The translations under genes and the position numbers were made by a program. The notes beneath the pieces are model-generated. The model did not search any database and had not been told where the DNA came from. It saw only the letters and a list, made by a program, of their open reading frames with translations. Positions 47,402 to 55,423 of a stretch of DNA of 64,000 nt are shown here, piece after piece. The stretch is from Rhodanobacter sp. AS-Z3 (GTDB lineage: Bacteria; Pseudomonadota; Gammaproteobacteria; Xanthomonadales; Rhodanobacteraceae), in assembly GCF_029224025.1 (NCBI RefSeq), contig NZ_CP119392.1:829001-893000 (forward strand), in the 5' to 3' direction. The number at the start of each line of letters is the position of its first letter. Position 1 is the first letter of the stretch.

Positions 47402-49062
47402 GCAGTAGTCCCCTTGTGCGCGCGTCCGTGCGCGCGAGAATCAATACGCGGCCCTCCATGGCCGCACTGTTCAGTAAGAGCCGTCGACAAAGGGTCCGAC
47501 GCAGACTGGCGGTCGATACGGTTGACGATGACCAGCGCGGCGAGCGCGGCGGCCTCGACGATGTCGGTACTGCTGCCGTGACCGCGCCATGTGCGTTCGG
47601 CATGGCGGGCGCTCAACTGCGCATGGCCCAGCGCGTCGGCGCCTTCACCCATGGCGTCAATCTGGAAGCGAGTCAGTTCCAGTGGCGTGCCTGTAGCCCG
47701 TTCGATCGCACGCAGCACCGCATCCACCGGGCCGTCACCGATCGCCGCTTCGGCGGCCTGGCGACCGTCGTCATGGCTCAGCTTCACCGACGCCGATGCG
47801 CTGCCACCGAAATGGGAGTTGGCGTGTAGCTGCAGCAGATGCCACGGGCCGCTGGCGTTTGGATCGTGGCCCAGGGCCAACGCTTCCAGATCTTCATCGT
47901 GCAATTCGCGACCGTGGTCGGCGAGGATCTTGAAGCGGCTAAAGATGTCGTCCAGCGCGGCATCGTCCGGCGTATAGCCCATCGCTTGCAGCCGTTGGCG
48001 CAGCGCGGCGCGGCCAGAATGTTTGCCCATCACCAGGCTGGTCGCGGCAATGCCGACGTCCTGCGGCAGCATGATTTCGTAGGTGCCGCGATGCTTCAGC
48101 ATGCCGTGCTGATGAATGCCTGATTCATGGGCGAACGCGTTGGCACCGACGATCGCCTTGTTGCGCGGCACCGACTGCCCGGTCAGTTCGGTGAGCAGGC
48201 GCGAGGTGGGATACAACTGGCGGGTGTCGATGCCGGTGTCGACGCCGAAGTGCGCTGCGCGCACCTTCAGCGCCATCACGACTTCTTCCAGCGCGGCGTT
48301 GCCGGCGCGCTCGCCAATGCCGTTGATGGTGCACTCCACCTGACGTGCGCCGGCGCTCACGGCGGCCAGACTGTTGGCCACGGCCATGCCCAGATCGTCG
48401 TGGCAATGGCTGGAGAAGATCACCCGTTCCGCACCGACTACATGGCGGCGCAGGTACTCGAACAACGCGACGATTTCCGACGGCGTGGTGTAACCGACCG
48501 TGTCCGGCGCGTTCAGCGTGGTGGCACCGGCGGCAACCGCGGCACTGAACACTTCGGCAAGAAACTCCGGTTCCGTGCGCAGCGCATCCTCGGCGGAAAA
48601 TTCCACTTCATGGCACTGCTCACGTGCCTTCTCGATCGCGCGCACTGCCGTGTCCAGCACCTGTGCCTTGCTCATGCCCAACTTGTGCTCGCGGTGCAAC
48701 GGGCTGGTCGACAGGAACAGGTGGATGCGCGAATGTCGGGCCGATTGCAGCGCACGGGCGGCGCTGTCGATATCGCCGTCCTGGCAACGTGCAAGACCGC
48801 AAACGGTGGTGTTCTTCAGCGCGGCAGCGATTTCCGCAACTGCAGCAAAATCATCGGGCGAAGCCTGCGGAAAGCCAGCTTCAAGCACGTCCACGCCAAG
48901 CGCTTCCAACTGCTGCGCCATGCGCAACTTGGCGCGCCGGTCCATCGAGAAACCGGGCGCCTGTTCGCCATCGCGCAAGCTGGTATCGAAGATCCGCACG
49001 CGTTCGGCGACTACGTCGTCGTCGCTGGCGGGGGAGTGGTGCTGATCAGGGTTTTTCATCAT
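47398..49062 (-). CDS. leuA: 2-isopropylmalate synthase
   Basis: First committed enzyme of leucine synthesis, 554 residues: HMGL-like TIM barrel (FDTSLRDGEQAPGFSM, SSHCHDDLGMAVANSLA, NGIGERAGNAALEE) and the C-terminal LeuA regulatory domain (from about 400) for leucine feedback. Two adjacent ATGs occur (49062 and 49059); GGAG fits the second slightly better. The regulatory domain is longer and divergent at its end. First structural gene after the leader peptide and terminator. Confidence 0.96.
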   Translation of the reverse strand: MMKNPDQHHSPASDDDVVAERVRIFDTSLRDGEQAPGFSMDRRAKLRMAQQLEALGVDVLEAGFPQASPDDFAAVAEIAAALKNTTVCGLARCQDGDIDSAARALQSARHSRIHLFLSTSPLHREHKLGMSKAQVLDTAVRAIEKAREQCHEVEFSAEDALRTEPEFLAEVFSAAVAAGATTLNAPDTVGYTTPSEIVALFEYLRRHVVGAERVIFSSHCHDDLGMAVANSLAAVSAGARQVECTINGIGERAGNAALEEVVMALKVRAAHFGVDTGIDTRQLYPTSRLLTELTGQSVPRNKAIVGANAFAHESGIHQHGMLKHRGTYEIMLPQDVGIAATSLVMGKHSGRAALRQRLQAMGYTPDDAALDDIFSRFKILADHGRELHDEDLEALALGHDPNASGPWHLLQLHANSHFGGSASASVKLSHDDGRQAAEAAIGDGPVDAVLRAIERATGTPLELTRFQIDAMGEGADALGHAQLSARHAERTWRGHGSSTDIVEAAALAALVIVNRIDRQSASDPLSTALTEQCGHGGPRIDSRAHGRAHKGTTA

Positions 49063-49093
49063 GGCTCCGCTGTGTGGGCGTCGCCGAAGGCAT

Positions 49094-49126
49094 AAAAAAA
49101 CCCCGCATCCGTTTCCGGGTGCGGGG
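49094..49126 (-). terminator. Attenuator terminator before leuA
   Basis: On the minus strand CCCCGCAcCCG-GAAA-CGGaTGCGGGG is followed directly by seven T (49100-49094). It lies between the leader peptide stop (49173) and the leuA start (49062), the expected place for a ribosome-mediated attenuator. Confidence 0.88.
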
Positions 49127-49172
49127 TTCTTTGGGTGTTTTCAGGTTTTTCTAGCTACCTGGACACATGCCC

Positions 49173-49310
49173 TCAGCCCGCACCTCCGTTGGTAATAAGG
49201 AGTACGAGTACAAGGATAATAACCAGCGTGCCGCGAGCCTGCAGCAGGCCGGCAACCGTCAGAAGACGGTTTCCATTGGCGATGCTGCGGTGGCTGTTGC
49301 GCTGCGACAT
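49173..49310 (-). CDS. leuL: leu-ilv operon leader peptide
   Basis: 45 residues, MSQRNSHRSIANGNRLLTV at the start and, near the end, the run LVIILVLVLLI (residues 29-39): five Leu, three Val, three Ile in a row. Stalling there would report shortage of charged Leu, Val or Ile tRNA and favour antitermination at 49094-49126. No ribosome site precedes the ATG; instead TAGTTT ends seven bases upstream of it with TTGACA 18 bp before, so the transcript probably starts at the ATG. Too short for routine gene calling; I read it directly from the sequence. Confidence 0.85.
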   Translation of the reverse strand: MSQRNSHRSIANGNRLLTVAGLLQARGTLVIILVLVLLITNGGAG

Positions 49311-49317
49311 GAGATCG

Positions 49318-49347
49318 AAACTACGGCAGTTCGGTTGGCGCTGTCAA
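49318..49347 (-). promoter_or_regulatory. Sigma-70 promoter of the leu-ilv operon
   Basis: TTGACA (49347-49342), an 18-bp spacer and TAGTTT (49323-49318) on the minus strand. Seven bases separate the -10 from the leader-peptide ATG at 49310. Confidence 0.7.
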
Positions 49348-49383
49348 CACTTTTTTCGGCTTATGCCAAATTCCGCATCAAAT

Positions 49384-49415
49384 GGACGTACAGACGTCCG
49401 GATGTCCAGATGAAA
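49384..49415. other. Four tandem 8-mers resembling MetJ boxes
   Basis: GGACGTAC, AGACGTCC, GGATGTCC, AGATGAAA follow one another without gaps; the second matches AGACGTCT at 7 of 8 positions, the others at 4-5. It lies 37 bp upstream of the leu promoter -35. Whether this lineage has a MetJ is not shown here. Confidence 0.2.
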
Positions 49416-49506
49416 TTTCGGGTCCTGTCATCACGAAAAGGCTCGCTCGATGGATGGGTAGCGTAGTTTTACCGCCTATTTGCCCGGAATCTATGCGGCG
49501 ATCAGC

Positions 49507-49953
49507 TTAGTGGTGTCCGTCTCGGCGCACATTTGATTTCATGTGCAACTGTTCGCCCTCGTAATCTATCAACGTCTGGTTGGCCAGCATGTAGTCCTTC
49601 TTGGCCAAAGCGTTCTGGAGCAGGGCAGCGATCTCCTGATCACTCTTTCCGCTCAAGGGTTCGTGATGGGCAGTTGCCACAAGATTTGGCTTGTACGCGT
49701 TAGCTACAGCCTTGGCGGCGTGCGGTGACAAGCCAAGGCTTTGCCATTCCAGGGTGAGGCTGTCACGAAGCCTGGTCAGGTCGGTCAGGGACTTGACGTA
49801 GTTTTGGCGATAGCGTTGTTGAAAGTCGTCATTCACCGACTGATAAGTACTCATTGTGTTCTGCTGAACGTCGTAGGTTGCCTGGGTGTTCTGTGCATAA
49901 ACAGAAGAGCACGCCAGCGCACAAAGCATGGCAATGATGGTCGTTTTTTTCAC
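49507..49953 (-). CDS. Exported protein of unknown family, paralogue 1 of 3
   Basis: 148 residues starting with GTG (AAGGAG nine bases upstream) and a Sec signal peptide ending SVYAQ. The mature part is helical and polar: QQNTMSTYQSVNDDF, LTRLRDSLTLEWQSLGLSP, AAKAVANAYKPN, GKSDQEIAALLQNALAKKDY, MLANQTLIDYEGEQLHMKS. No cysteine in the mature part and no recognised domain. It shares the terminal block KKDY-x-LANQTLID with the next two genes on the same strand. Function unknown. Confidence 0.8.
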   Translation of the reverse strand: MKKTTIIAMLCALACSSVYAQNTQATYDVQQNTMSTYQSVNDDFQQRYRQNYVKSLTDLTRLRDSLTLEWQSLGLSPHAAKAVANAYKPNLVATAHHEPLSGKSDQEIAALLQNALAKKDYMLANQTLIDYEGEQLHMKSNVRRDGHH

Positions 49954-50041
49954 AATGAACTCCTTAGTCGCCGGGTTGCTTCTTGGATTGAGGGCTGGAC
50001 ACGCGGAAGACGTGCTTCCCTGGTTGGTTGCCGGCTAGATC

Positions 50042-50500
50042 TCAGTGACGGCCAGTCGGAGACGTGTTTGTTCCCATGTGCAACTGCTCGCGCTGATAGT
50101 CGATGAGTGTCTGGTTGGCCAGCATGTAATCCTTCTTGGCCAGCGCAGCCTGGAGCATGGCCGCGACCTCTTGCCCGCTCTTGCCATGCAAATCGGCGTG
50201 GTGAACGTTTCCGGCAAGATTCGGTTTGTAGGCGTTCGCGACGGCCTGGGCAGCCTCGGGCTTCATGCCCAGGCTTTGCCATGCTTCGGCGAGTTTGCTG
50301 CGAAGTTTGTTCGTATTCGCCACCGAGTTGACGAAAGCCTGACGATCTTGTTGGCGGAAGTCGTGGTCCACGCTCTGCTGATTGCGCATCGTGTTTTGCT
50401 GCTGGTCGTACGCCGAGTGCGAAGGCGTCTCGGTGGTCTGCGCATGCAGGGAGGCGAAGCCCATTGCGGCGACGATGCAAATCGAGGTCGTTCGGATCAT
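50042..50500 (-). CDS. Exported protein of unknown family, paralogue 2 of 3
   Basis: 152 residues from the ATG at 50500 (GGGGAA before it), signal peptide to about LHAQ. The mature part aligns along its whole length with paralogue 1: QQNTMRNQQSVDHDF, TNKLRSKLAEAWQSLGMKP, AAQAVANAYKPN, GKSGQEVAAMLQAALAKKDY, MLANQTLIDYQREQLHMGT. Spacing to paralogue 1 is 88 bp, so the two may be cotranscribed. The open frame upstream of 50500 is not coding-like. Confidence 0.8.
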   Translation of the reverse strand: MIRTTSICIVAAMGFASLHAQTTETPSHSAYDQQQNTMRNQQSVDHDFRQQDRQAFVNSVANTNKLRSKLAEAWQSLGMKPEAAQAVANAYKPNLAGNVHHADLHGKSGQEVAAMLQAALAKKDYMLANQTLIDYQREQLHMGTNTSPTGRH

Positions 50501-50875
50501 GAAGTTGTTCCCCTTGTTGAACTGTTGATTTCGGAATGAAAGACGCGGTGCCCCCGGGTTTAGCACCTTTTGTCTGGCCGGTGCAGCAACCTGCGCGCAG
50601 CGCGGCCAGTCAATTTTCGAAACGTAATGCCGGCAGACCAGCGGTGCAAGTGAGTCGGGTGCGTCGGATTGCTCTGTACGAGCCATGGCCATGGCACATC
50701 TTCTGATGGCTGCGGAGTACCGCACGATCGAAAAATCTCGCCCTTCGCACCGTCAAGACGGGGTCGGCATTGTCAGCCATCGGCGCTTACTGCCCAGCCC
50801 TAAAAGACAGGCCTGCCCACATCGAAGGTGCAGGCAGGCCTGGGTTCTGATGCAGCCGCATCACCATGCAACGGA
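50501..50875 (-). other. Intergenic region between paralogues 3 and 2
   Basis: 375 bp without a supported gene. It contains the terminator of paralogue 3 (50802-50842) and a hairpin GGTGC / GCACC at about 50550-50570 shortly upstream of paralogue 2. The terminator implies that paralogue 2 has its own promoter, which I could not place. Confidence 0.4.
50802..50842 (-). terminator. Intrinsic terminator after paralogue 3
   Basis: CAGGCCTGCC (minus, 50842-50833) pairs with GGCAGGCCTG (50817-50808), 15-nt loop, followed by TCTTTTAG. It lies 33 nt after the stop at 50876. Confidence 0.75.
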
Positions 50876-51358
50876 TCAGTGCATTCCGTCCGGCGACGTG
50901 TCTGTTCCCAGTCGAGTTCTCTTGGTCTGGAAATCGATGAGCGTCTGATTGGCCAGCAAATAGTCTTTCTTGGCCAATGAAGACTGGATCATCGCGGCGA
51001 TTTCGGCGTCCGTCTTGCCTTGCAAAGAGGCGCGCCTCGAGTTCAACGAGAAGTTCGGGTTGTAAGCCGCCGCCACCGCCTTGGCCGCTGGAGCCGATAG
51101 GCCGAGTGATTGCCACGCCTCGGCGAGCTTTACCCGGAGCTTGGTCAGGTTGGCCAAGGAATTGACGGCGGTCAGATGGTCGTTGCGTTGCAGATCGTTG
51201 AACAAGTTTGCCCGCATGCGGGCTTCATTCTGGTCGATGTTGTGCGCGGAGTTATCGAGCCTGCTGGCGTCAGTGCCCTTTTGCGCATCCGATTCCTGCG
51301 CGTGCAGTGCGGGCGCGGCCAAGGCGGCCAGCGCAAAAGCGATTATCAACTTGTTCAT
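50876..51358 (-). CDS. Exported protein of unknown family, paralogue 3 of 3
   Basis: 160 residues from the ATG at 51358 (GGAGGG upstream), signal peptide to LHAQ. The most divergent of the three: mature start QESDAQKGTDASRLDN, then LTKLRVKLAEAWQSLGLSA, AAKAVAAAYNPN, GKTDAEIAAMIQSSLAKKDY, LLANQTLIDFQTKRTRLGT. It lies 206 bp after thrC on the same strand. A periplasmic, possibly membrane-peripheral or protein-binding role is a guess from the helical content. Confidence 0.8.
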   Translation of the reverse strand: MNKLIIAFALAALAAPALHAQESDAQKGTDASRLDNSAHNIDQNEARMRANLFNDLQRNDHLTAVNSLANLTKLRVKLAEAWQSLGLSAPAAKAVAAAYNPNFSLNSRRASLQGKTDAEIAAMIQSSLAKKDYLLANQTLIDFQTKRTRLGTDTSPDGMH

Positions 51359-51564
51359 GTGGTGATCCCTCCATAGAAGTGCAAACGTAGCCGGCGAGAC
51401 CGGCACCAAGCGATTTACCCCTGCTGTCAGTCTGCGTGGGTTCCGATCGGGAGCCGCTACGCAAGCTGCGTTAAAAAACTAAACCCGCAAGTACTCAAAT
51501 GCAAGTGCCGTGGACTGCAGCAAGGCTGGCTTCGTTGTTATTGGGGTCTGAACGGCTGAATCAC

Positions 51565-52887
51565 TTATCTGTCTGCGTGTTGCCGCAACCATCGCTTCAG
51601 CCTCTCGTCGTCGGCGGGAATGCTTTTCGCCGTCGCCGACCTTTCCAGCATCGTCGCCAGCGCGGAGGGGACCGCAATCGGCTGGCCAAGCAGCGGTTCC
51701 AGTACGGTCTCGAACTTGGCCGGATGAGCCGTGGCAACCACAGCCCACGGGCGGTCGTCACTTGCCGGGTGGCGGTCGAGCAGGGCGAACGCGGTGGCCG
51801 TATGCGGGCAGACGACTTCACCGTGTTCGTGGGCATGGCGCAGTAACGCGGCGCGGATGGTCTCGTCATCCACGCTTTGCGCGTGCAACAGGGCGCGTAG
51901 TTGCGCTTCGTCGGGGAAGGTCCAGCGCAGGCGCTCGAAGTTGCTTGGGGCGCCCACATCCATCGCATTGGCAATCGTCGCCACCGCTTCGCGTGGCTGA
52001 TATGCCGCGCCGGCGAAGAACTCGGGCAGGGTGGCGTTGGCGTTGCAGGCCAGTTGCACGTCGCCGATCGGCAGGCCCATCCCACGTGCCCACAGGCAAG
52101 CCATGGCATTACCGAGGTTGCCGGTGGGCACAATGAAGTTGAGTGGCGTGCCGTGTTCGCGCCACCAGTTCAGCGACGCGTGGGCGTAGTAACTCATCTG
52201 TGGCAGTAGTCGGCCGAGGCTGATGCTGTTGGCGGAGGACAGTGGCACGTCTGCTTGCAGCGCGGTGTCGTTGAGCGCGGCCTTGACCATCCGCTGGCAA
52301 TCATCGAAGCGCCCGGCCACGCGCAAGGCCTGCACGTTGTCACCGAAGCAGCCGAGTTGATGGGCCTGGCGCGGTGAGACCAGTCCGTCGGGATACAGGA
52401 TCACCACGCGCAGGTTGGGCTGGCGGTGGAATGCCGCCGCCACCGCGGCGCCAGTGTCACCGGAGGTGGCAACCAGGATCGTCAGCGCGCGCGTGTCATC
52501 GCGCGGCAGTCGGCGCAGGCAGGCGGCGAGGAAACGCGCGCCGAAATCCTTGAAGGCCGAGGTCGGACCGTGGAACAGCTCCAGCATCAGCGTATGCGGG
52601 TGTGCCGGCAACGGCCGCAGCGGCGCATCGAAGGTGAATGCCTCGGCGCAAATCGCCGGAAGTTCGTCGGTCAGCGCATCACCGGCAAAGAACGGGGCCA
52701 GCAGGGTGGCGGCAGTATCGGCCAGCGAGCCGTGCGGGTCGAAGGCAGCCAGGTCGATCGATGGCAGTGCTGCGGGCACGTACAAACCACCGTCCGGCGC
52801 AAGACCGGCGGCGATGGCCTGGCTGATCAGTACAGTCGGTGTGGCGCTGCGAGTGCTGTGGTAACGCAACGGTTCGAGCGCGCTCAT
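51565..52887 (-). CDS. thrC: Threonine synthase
   Basis: PLP enzyme of 440 residues (long class, as in E. coli/yeast) converting O-phosphohomoserine to threonine. N-terminal cap YHSTRS, PLP lysine in [27 protein letters not shown] and the PLP-phosphate loop [12 protein letters not shown]. Overlaps thrB by four bases (ATGA). Last gene of the thr operon. Confidence 0.96.
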   Translation of the reverse strand: MSALEPLRYHSTRSATPTVLISQAIAAGLAPDGGLYVPAALPSIDLAAFDPHGSLADTAATLLAPFFAGDALTDELPAICAEAFTFDAPLRPLPAHPHTLMLELFHGPTSAFKDFGARFLAACLRRLPRDDTRALTILVATSGDTGAAVAAAFHRQPNLRVVILYPDGLVSPRQAHQLGCFGDNVQALRVAGRFDDCQRMVKAALNDTALQADVPLSSANSISLGRLLPQMSYYAHASLNWWREHGTPLNFIVPTGNLGNAMACLWARGMGLPIGDVQLACNANATLPEFFAGAAYQPREAVATIANAMDVGAPSNFERLRWTFPDEAQLRALLHAQSVDDETIRAALLRHAHEHGEVVCPHTATAFALLDRHPASDDRPWAVVATAHPAKFETVLEPLLGQPIAVPSALATMLERSATAKSIPADDERLKRWLRQHADR

Positions 52888-53876
52888 GCAGCTGCCTCAA
52901 GAGAATCGATCAGTGCAGCGGCCGGTCCGTTGATCGGCGATACCCACACATCGCTGTCCAGTCCGCCGTCGGCGAACGCGGACTGCATCGCCAGGCTGGC
53001 GGCTTCGGCGTCGTGCCGGTTGTCGTACCAACCAAACACGCTGGGACCGGCGCCGGAGATGCTGGCGCCGAGTGCGTGATGCTCGAGTGCGGCCTGCTTC
53101 ACCTGGGCGAAGTGCGGGATCAGCGGTGCGCGGCGTGGTTCCACCAGCACGTCTTTCAGGCCCTCGCGTACCAGCGAGGCGTCGCCGCGGTAGCAACCGG
53201 CCAGTACCAGCGCGAGATTGGTGCTCTGTGCCACGAACTCGCCCAGCGCGTAGTTGCCGACCAGGGCGGCGCGCGCGCGGCGCGTTTCCAGCACCACGTG
53301 GGGATGCACCAGCGCGCAATGCCACGCGTCCGGCACATCGATGCGCAGCAGCCGGTCGTGCGTGGCCAGCACCAGCCCGCCGAGCAGCATTGAGCCAAGG
53401 TTGTCGCCATGTCGGCTGCCGCTGGCCACCGCCTCACCATCGAGCGCGAACGCATACAGCGCCTCGCGTGAAAGCGGCTGGTCGAGCAGCGCGTTGGCAG
53501 CGACCAGTGCGGCCACGCACGACGCGGCCGAGCCGCCCATGCCCGAGCCCAGCGCGATGCCTTTGTGCAGGATCAGCTCGAAACCGTAGGGCAAGTTCAG
53601 CGCGGCTTGAAGCGATAGCAGGGCGGTGCCGGCGGTGTTTGCCTGCGGGTCGGTCGGCAGTCCGCTGACGCAGCCGTGGATGGCGGCGATGCGCACCACC
53701 GGTTCGTCGATGCGACGCACTTCGGCGCGATCGCCAGCGCCGCTCAGGCTGTGTCCGAGCAGGTCGAAGCCCACGCCGACGTTGCCGACGCTGGCGGGCG
53801 CGAAAGCGCAGGCAACTTGGGGACGAGCAGGATGATTCGATGAAGCCATGACGGGTTCCAGCAAGGAGGAGTTCAT
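52884..53876 (-). CDS. thrB: Homoserine kinase
   Basis: GHMP-family kinase of 330 residues. Motif 1 [19 protein letters not shown] loop [16 protein letters not shown], and motif 3 [14 protein letters not shown] are all intact. I take 53876 because its ATG overlaps the hom stop; an internal ATG at 53849 with GGAA before it is an alternative nine residues shorter. Confidence 0.95.
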   Translation of the reverse strand: MNSSLLEPVMASSNHPARPQVACAFAPASVGNVGVGFDLLGHSLSGAGDRAEVRRIDEPVVRIAAIHGCVSGLPTDPQANTAGTALLSLQAALNLPYGFELILHKGIALGSGMGGSAASCVAALVAANALLDQPLSREALYAFALDGEAVASGSRHGDNLGSMLLGGLVLATHDRLLRIDVPDAWHCALVHPHVVLETRRARAALVGNYALGEFVAQSTNLALVLAGCYRGDASLVREGLKDVLVEPRRAPLIPHFAQVKQAALEHHALGASISGAGPSVFGWYDNRHDAEAASLAMQSAFADGGLDSDVWVSPINGPAAALIDSLEAAA

Positions 53877-55024
53877 GCGCGCGCTTCCAGTGACTCGGCG
53901 ATGCGCAGCAGGTCGGTGAACACGCCGGCGGCGGTCACTTCCGGACCGGCGCCGGGGCCTTGCACCGACAGCGGATTATCGCAGTAGCGGCGGGTGGTGA
54001 ACTGCACGATGTTGTCGGTCAGTCGGGTATGCGCGAACGCGTGCTGCGCGGGCAGCACGACCAGCTTCACCCGCGCACGGCCCTGGCGATCGAGGCTGGC
54101 AACATGGCGCAGCACACCGCCGGTGGCGCGCGCCTCGGCCAGTTTGGCGGCCATCGTCGCATCCAGTTCGTCCAGTCGCAGCATGAATTCGTCACGCGGC
54201 AGCGCGGCCAGTGCAGCGGGCACCAGACTCTCCACGGCCACATCTTCCAGCGACAGTGGCCAACCCGCTTCGCGCGCAAGGATCACCAGCTTGCGTGCCA
54301 CATCGATGCCGGAAAGATCATCGCGCGGATCGGGCTCGGTATAACCCAGTGCATGCGCTTCGCGGATCAGGGCGGAGAACGGCTGGTGGCCGTCGTGACG
54401 GTTGCACAGCCACGCCAACGTGCCGGAGAACATGCCTTCCACACTGAGCAGTTCGTCGCCGGTATCGAGCAGGTCGCGCAGTGTCTGCACCACCGGCAGG
54501 CCGGCGCAGACGGTGGCTTCGTAGCGGAAACGCGCGCCATCGGCGCAGGCGGCGCGGATCGCCTGCCAGCGTGCCAACGGTCCGCTGCCGGCCAGCTTGT
54601 TCGGGGTGACCACGTGCAGGCCCGCGGCCAGCCAGCGCGGATAGTGCGCGGCCACTTCGTCATTGGCGCTGCAGTCGATCAGCAGTGCGTGGCGGCCATC
54701 ATTGCCGCGTACATGCTCGGCGAACGCGTGCAGATCATTCGGTCGCCAGATTTGCGCGCCATCGTGGCGGCCGTTGAGTTCGGCGTCATCGCAGTCCAGC
54801 CACATCTGCTTGCGCGCCACCACGCCGCACAACCTCAGGTCGAGGCCGCTGTCGCGTGCCAGGCGTGGCTGGGCGGCGCGCAATTGTTCCAGCAGTGCAC
54901 TGCCCACCCGGCCCGGACCGATCACGCCAATCGCCAGCTCGCGCCGCCGACGAGTACCGATGCGCGGCATCGACAGCGGAGGTAATTTGAAATGCTGGAC
55001 TTGCTCTGGTGCACAGGTAATCAC
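53873..55024 (-). CDS. hom: Homoserine dehydrogenase (monofunctional)
   Basis: 383 residues; NAD(P)-binding [16 protein letters not shown] begins at about residue 32, followed by the HSD catalytic part ([52 protein letters not shown]) as in the C-terminal half of ThrA/MetL. There is no aspartokinase domain and no ACT domain, so aspartate kinase must be encoded elsewhere. Start is GTG at 55024 with GGAGAGG upstream. First structural gene after the thr leader. Confidence 0.94.
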   Translation of the reverse strand: MITCAPEQVQHFKLPPLSMPRIGTRRRRELAIGVIGPGRVGSALLEQLRAAQPRLARDSGLDLRLCGVVARKQMWLDCDDAELNGRHDGAQIWRPNDLHAFAEHVRGNDGRHALLIDCSANDEVAAHYPRWLAAGLHVVTPNKLAGSGPLARWQAIRAACADGARFRYEATVCAGLPVVQTLRDLLDTGDELLSVEGMFSGTLAWLCNRHDGHQPFSALIREAHALGYTEPDPRDDLSGIDVARKLVILAREAGWPLSLEDVAVESLVPAALAALPRDEFMLRLDELDATMAAKLAEARATGGVLRHVASLDRQGRARVKLVVLPAQHAFAHTRLTDNIVQFTTRRYCDNPLSVQGPGAGPEVTAAGVFTDLLRIAESLEARA

Positions 55025-55073
55025 GACAGCCTCTCCGGTGGAGGCCCGTTCTCGCTGGCGCGTCGGTGTGAGC

Positions 55074-55099
55074 CGGCCCGCCTCTTCGAGGGCGGGCCG
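55074..55099 (-). terminator. Attenuator-like GC hairpin before hom, lacking a T-run
   Basis: GGCCCGCC and GGCGGGCC with extended pairs (55074-55099) make a 9-10 bp stem between the thr leader stop and the hom start. On the minus strand it is followed by GGCTCACACC, without the T-run of a standard terminator. Confidence 0.55.
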
Positions 55100-55113
55100 T
55101 TGTATGTAGAAGA

Positions 55114-55272
55114 CTACCTACGCACGACAACCCGCCCGGAACCCGTGGTACCGGTGCCGGTGGTAATCGTGGTGGTCGTGGTAATCGCAGTGATGACGCT
55201 TGCGCCCAACGGCATGCGACCGGTGCGGACCGGTGCGAAGTGCATGCGTGCGAGTGCGGAAATGGGCGACAT
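55114..55272 (-). CDS. thrL: thr operon leader peptide
   Basis: 52 residues from the ATG at 55272; the core VITAITTTTTITTGTGTT (residues 26-43) holds eleven Thr and three Ile, the classic ThrL pattern for sensing threonyl- and isoleucyl-tRNA. Starts MSPISALAR. In-frame ATGs at 55284, 55245 and 55215 exist; 55272 is preferred because the -10 TATGGT ends seven bases before it, exactly as in the leu-ilv leader. No ribosome site is visible at any of these ATGs. Confidence 0.85.
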   Translation of the reverse strand: MSPISALARMHFAPVRTGRMPLGASVITAITTTTTITTGTGTTGSGRVVVRR

Positions 55273-55279
55273 GGATTCG

Positions 55280-55309
55280 ACCATACGGGCAATGTTGCGC
55301 CGCGGTCAA
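55280..55309 (-). promoter_or_regulatory. Sigma-70 promoter of the thr operon
   Basis: TTGACC (55309-55304), 18-bp spacer, TATGGT (55285-55280) on the minus strand; same spacing and distance to the ATG as the leu-ilv promoter. Confidence 0.65.
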
Positions 55310-55423
55310 CAGATTCATTTGCAACTGTTTCGCGCCACAAACGCCATCAGGCAGCGGCTTGCTGCCCTGCGGCAGGTTGTCGCGAGGGCCAAGTGATGCG
55401 CCGCGCGGGCCTACAATCGCCGG

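Noticed and set aside
49950..50480. 176-codon minus-strand frame overlapping paralogue 2
   Set aside because: It is a shifted shadow of paralogue 2, which has a signal peptide, a ribosome site and clear relatives on both sides.
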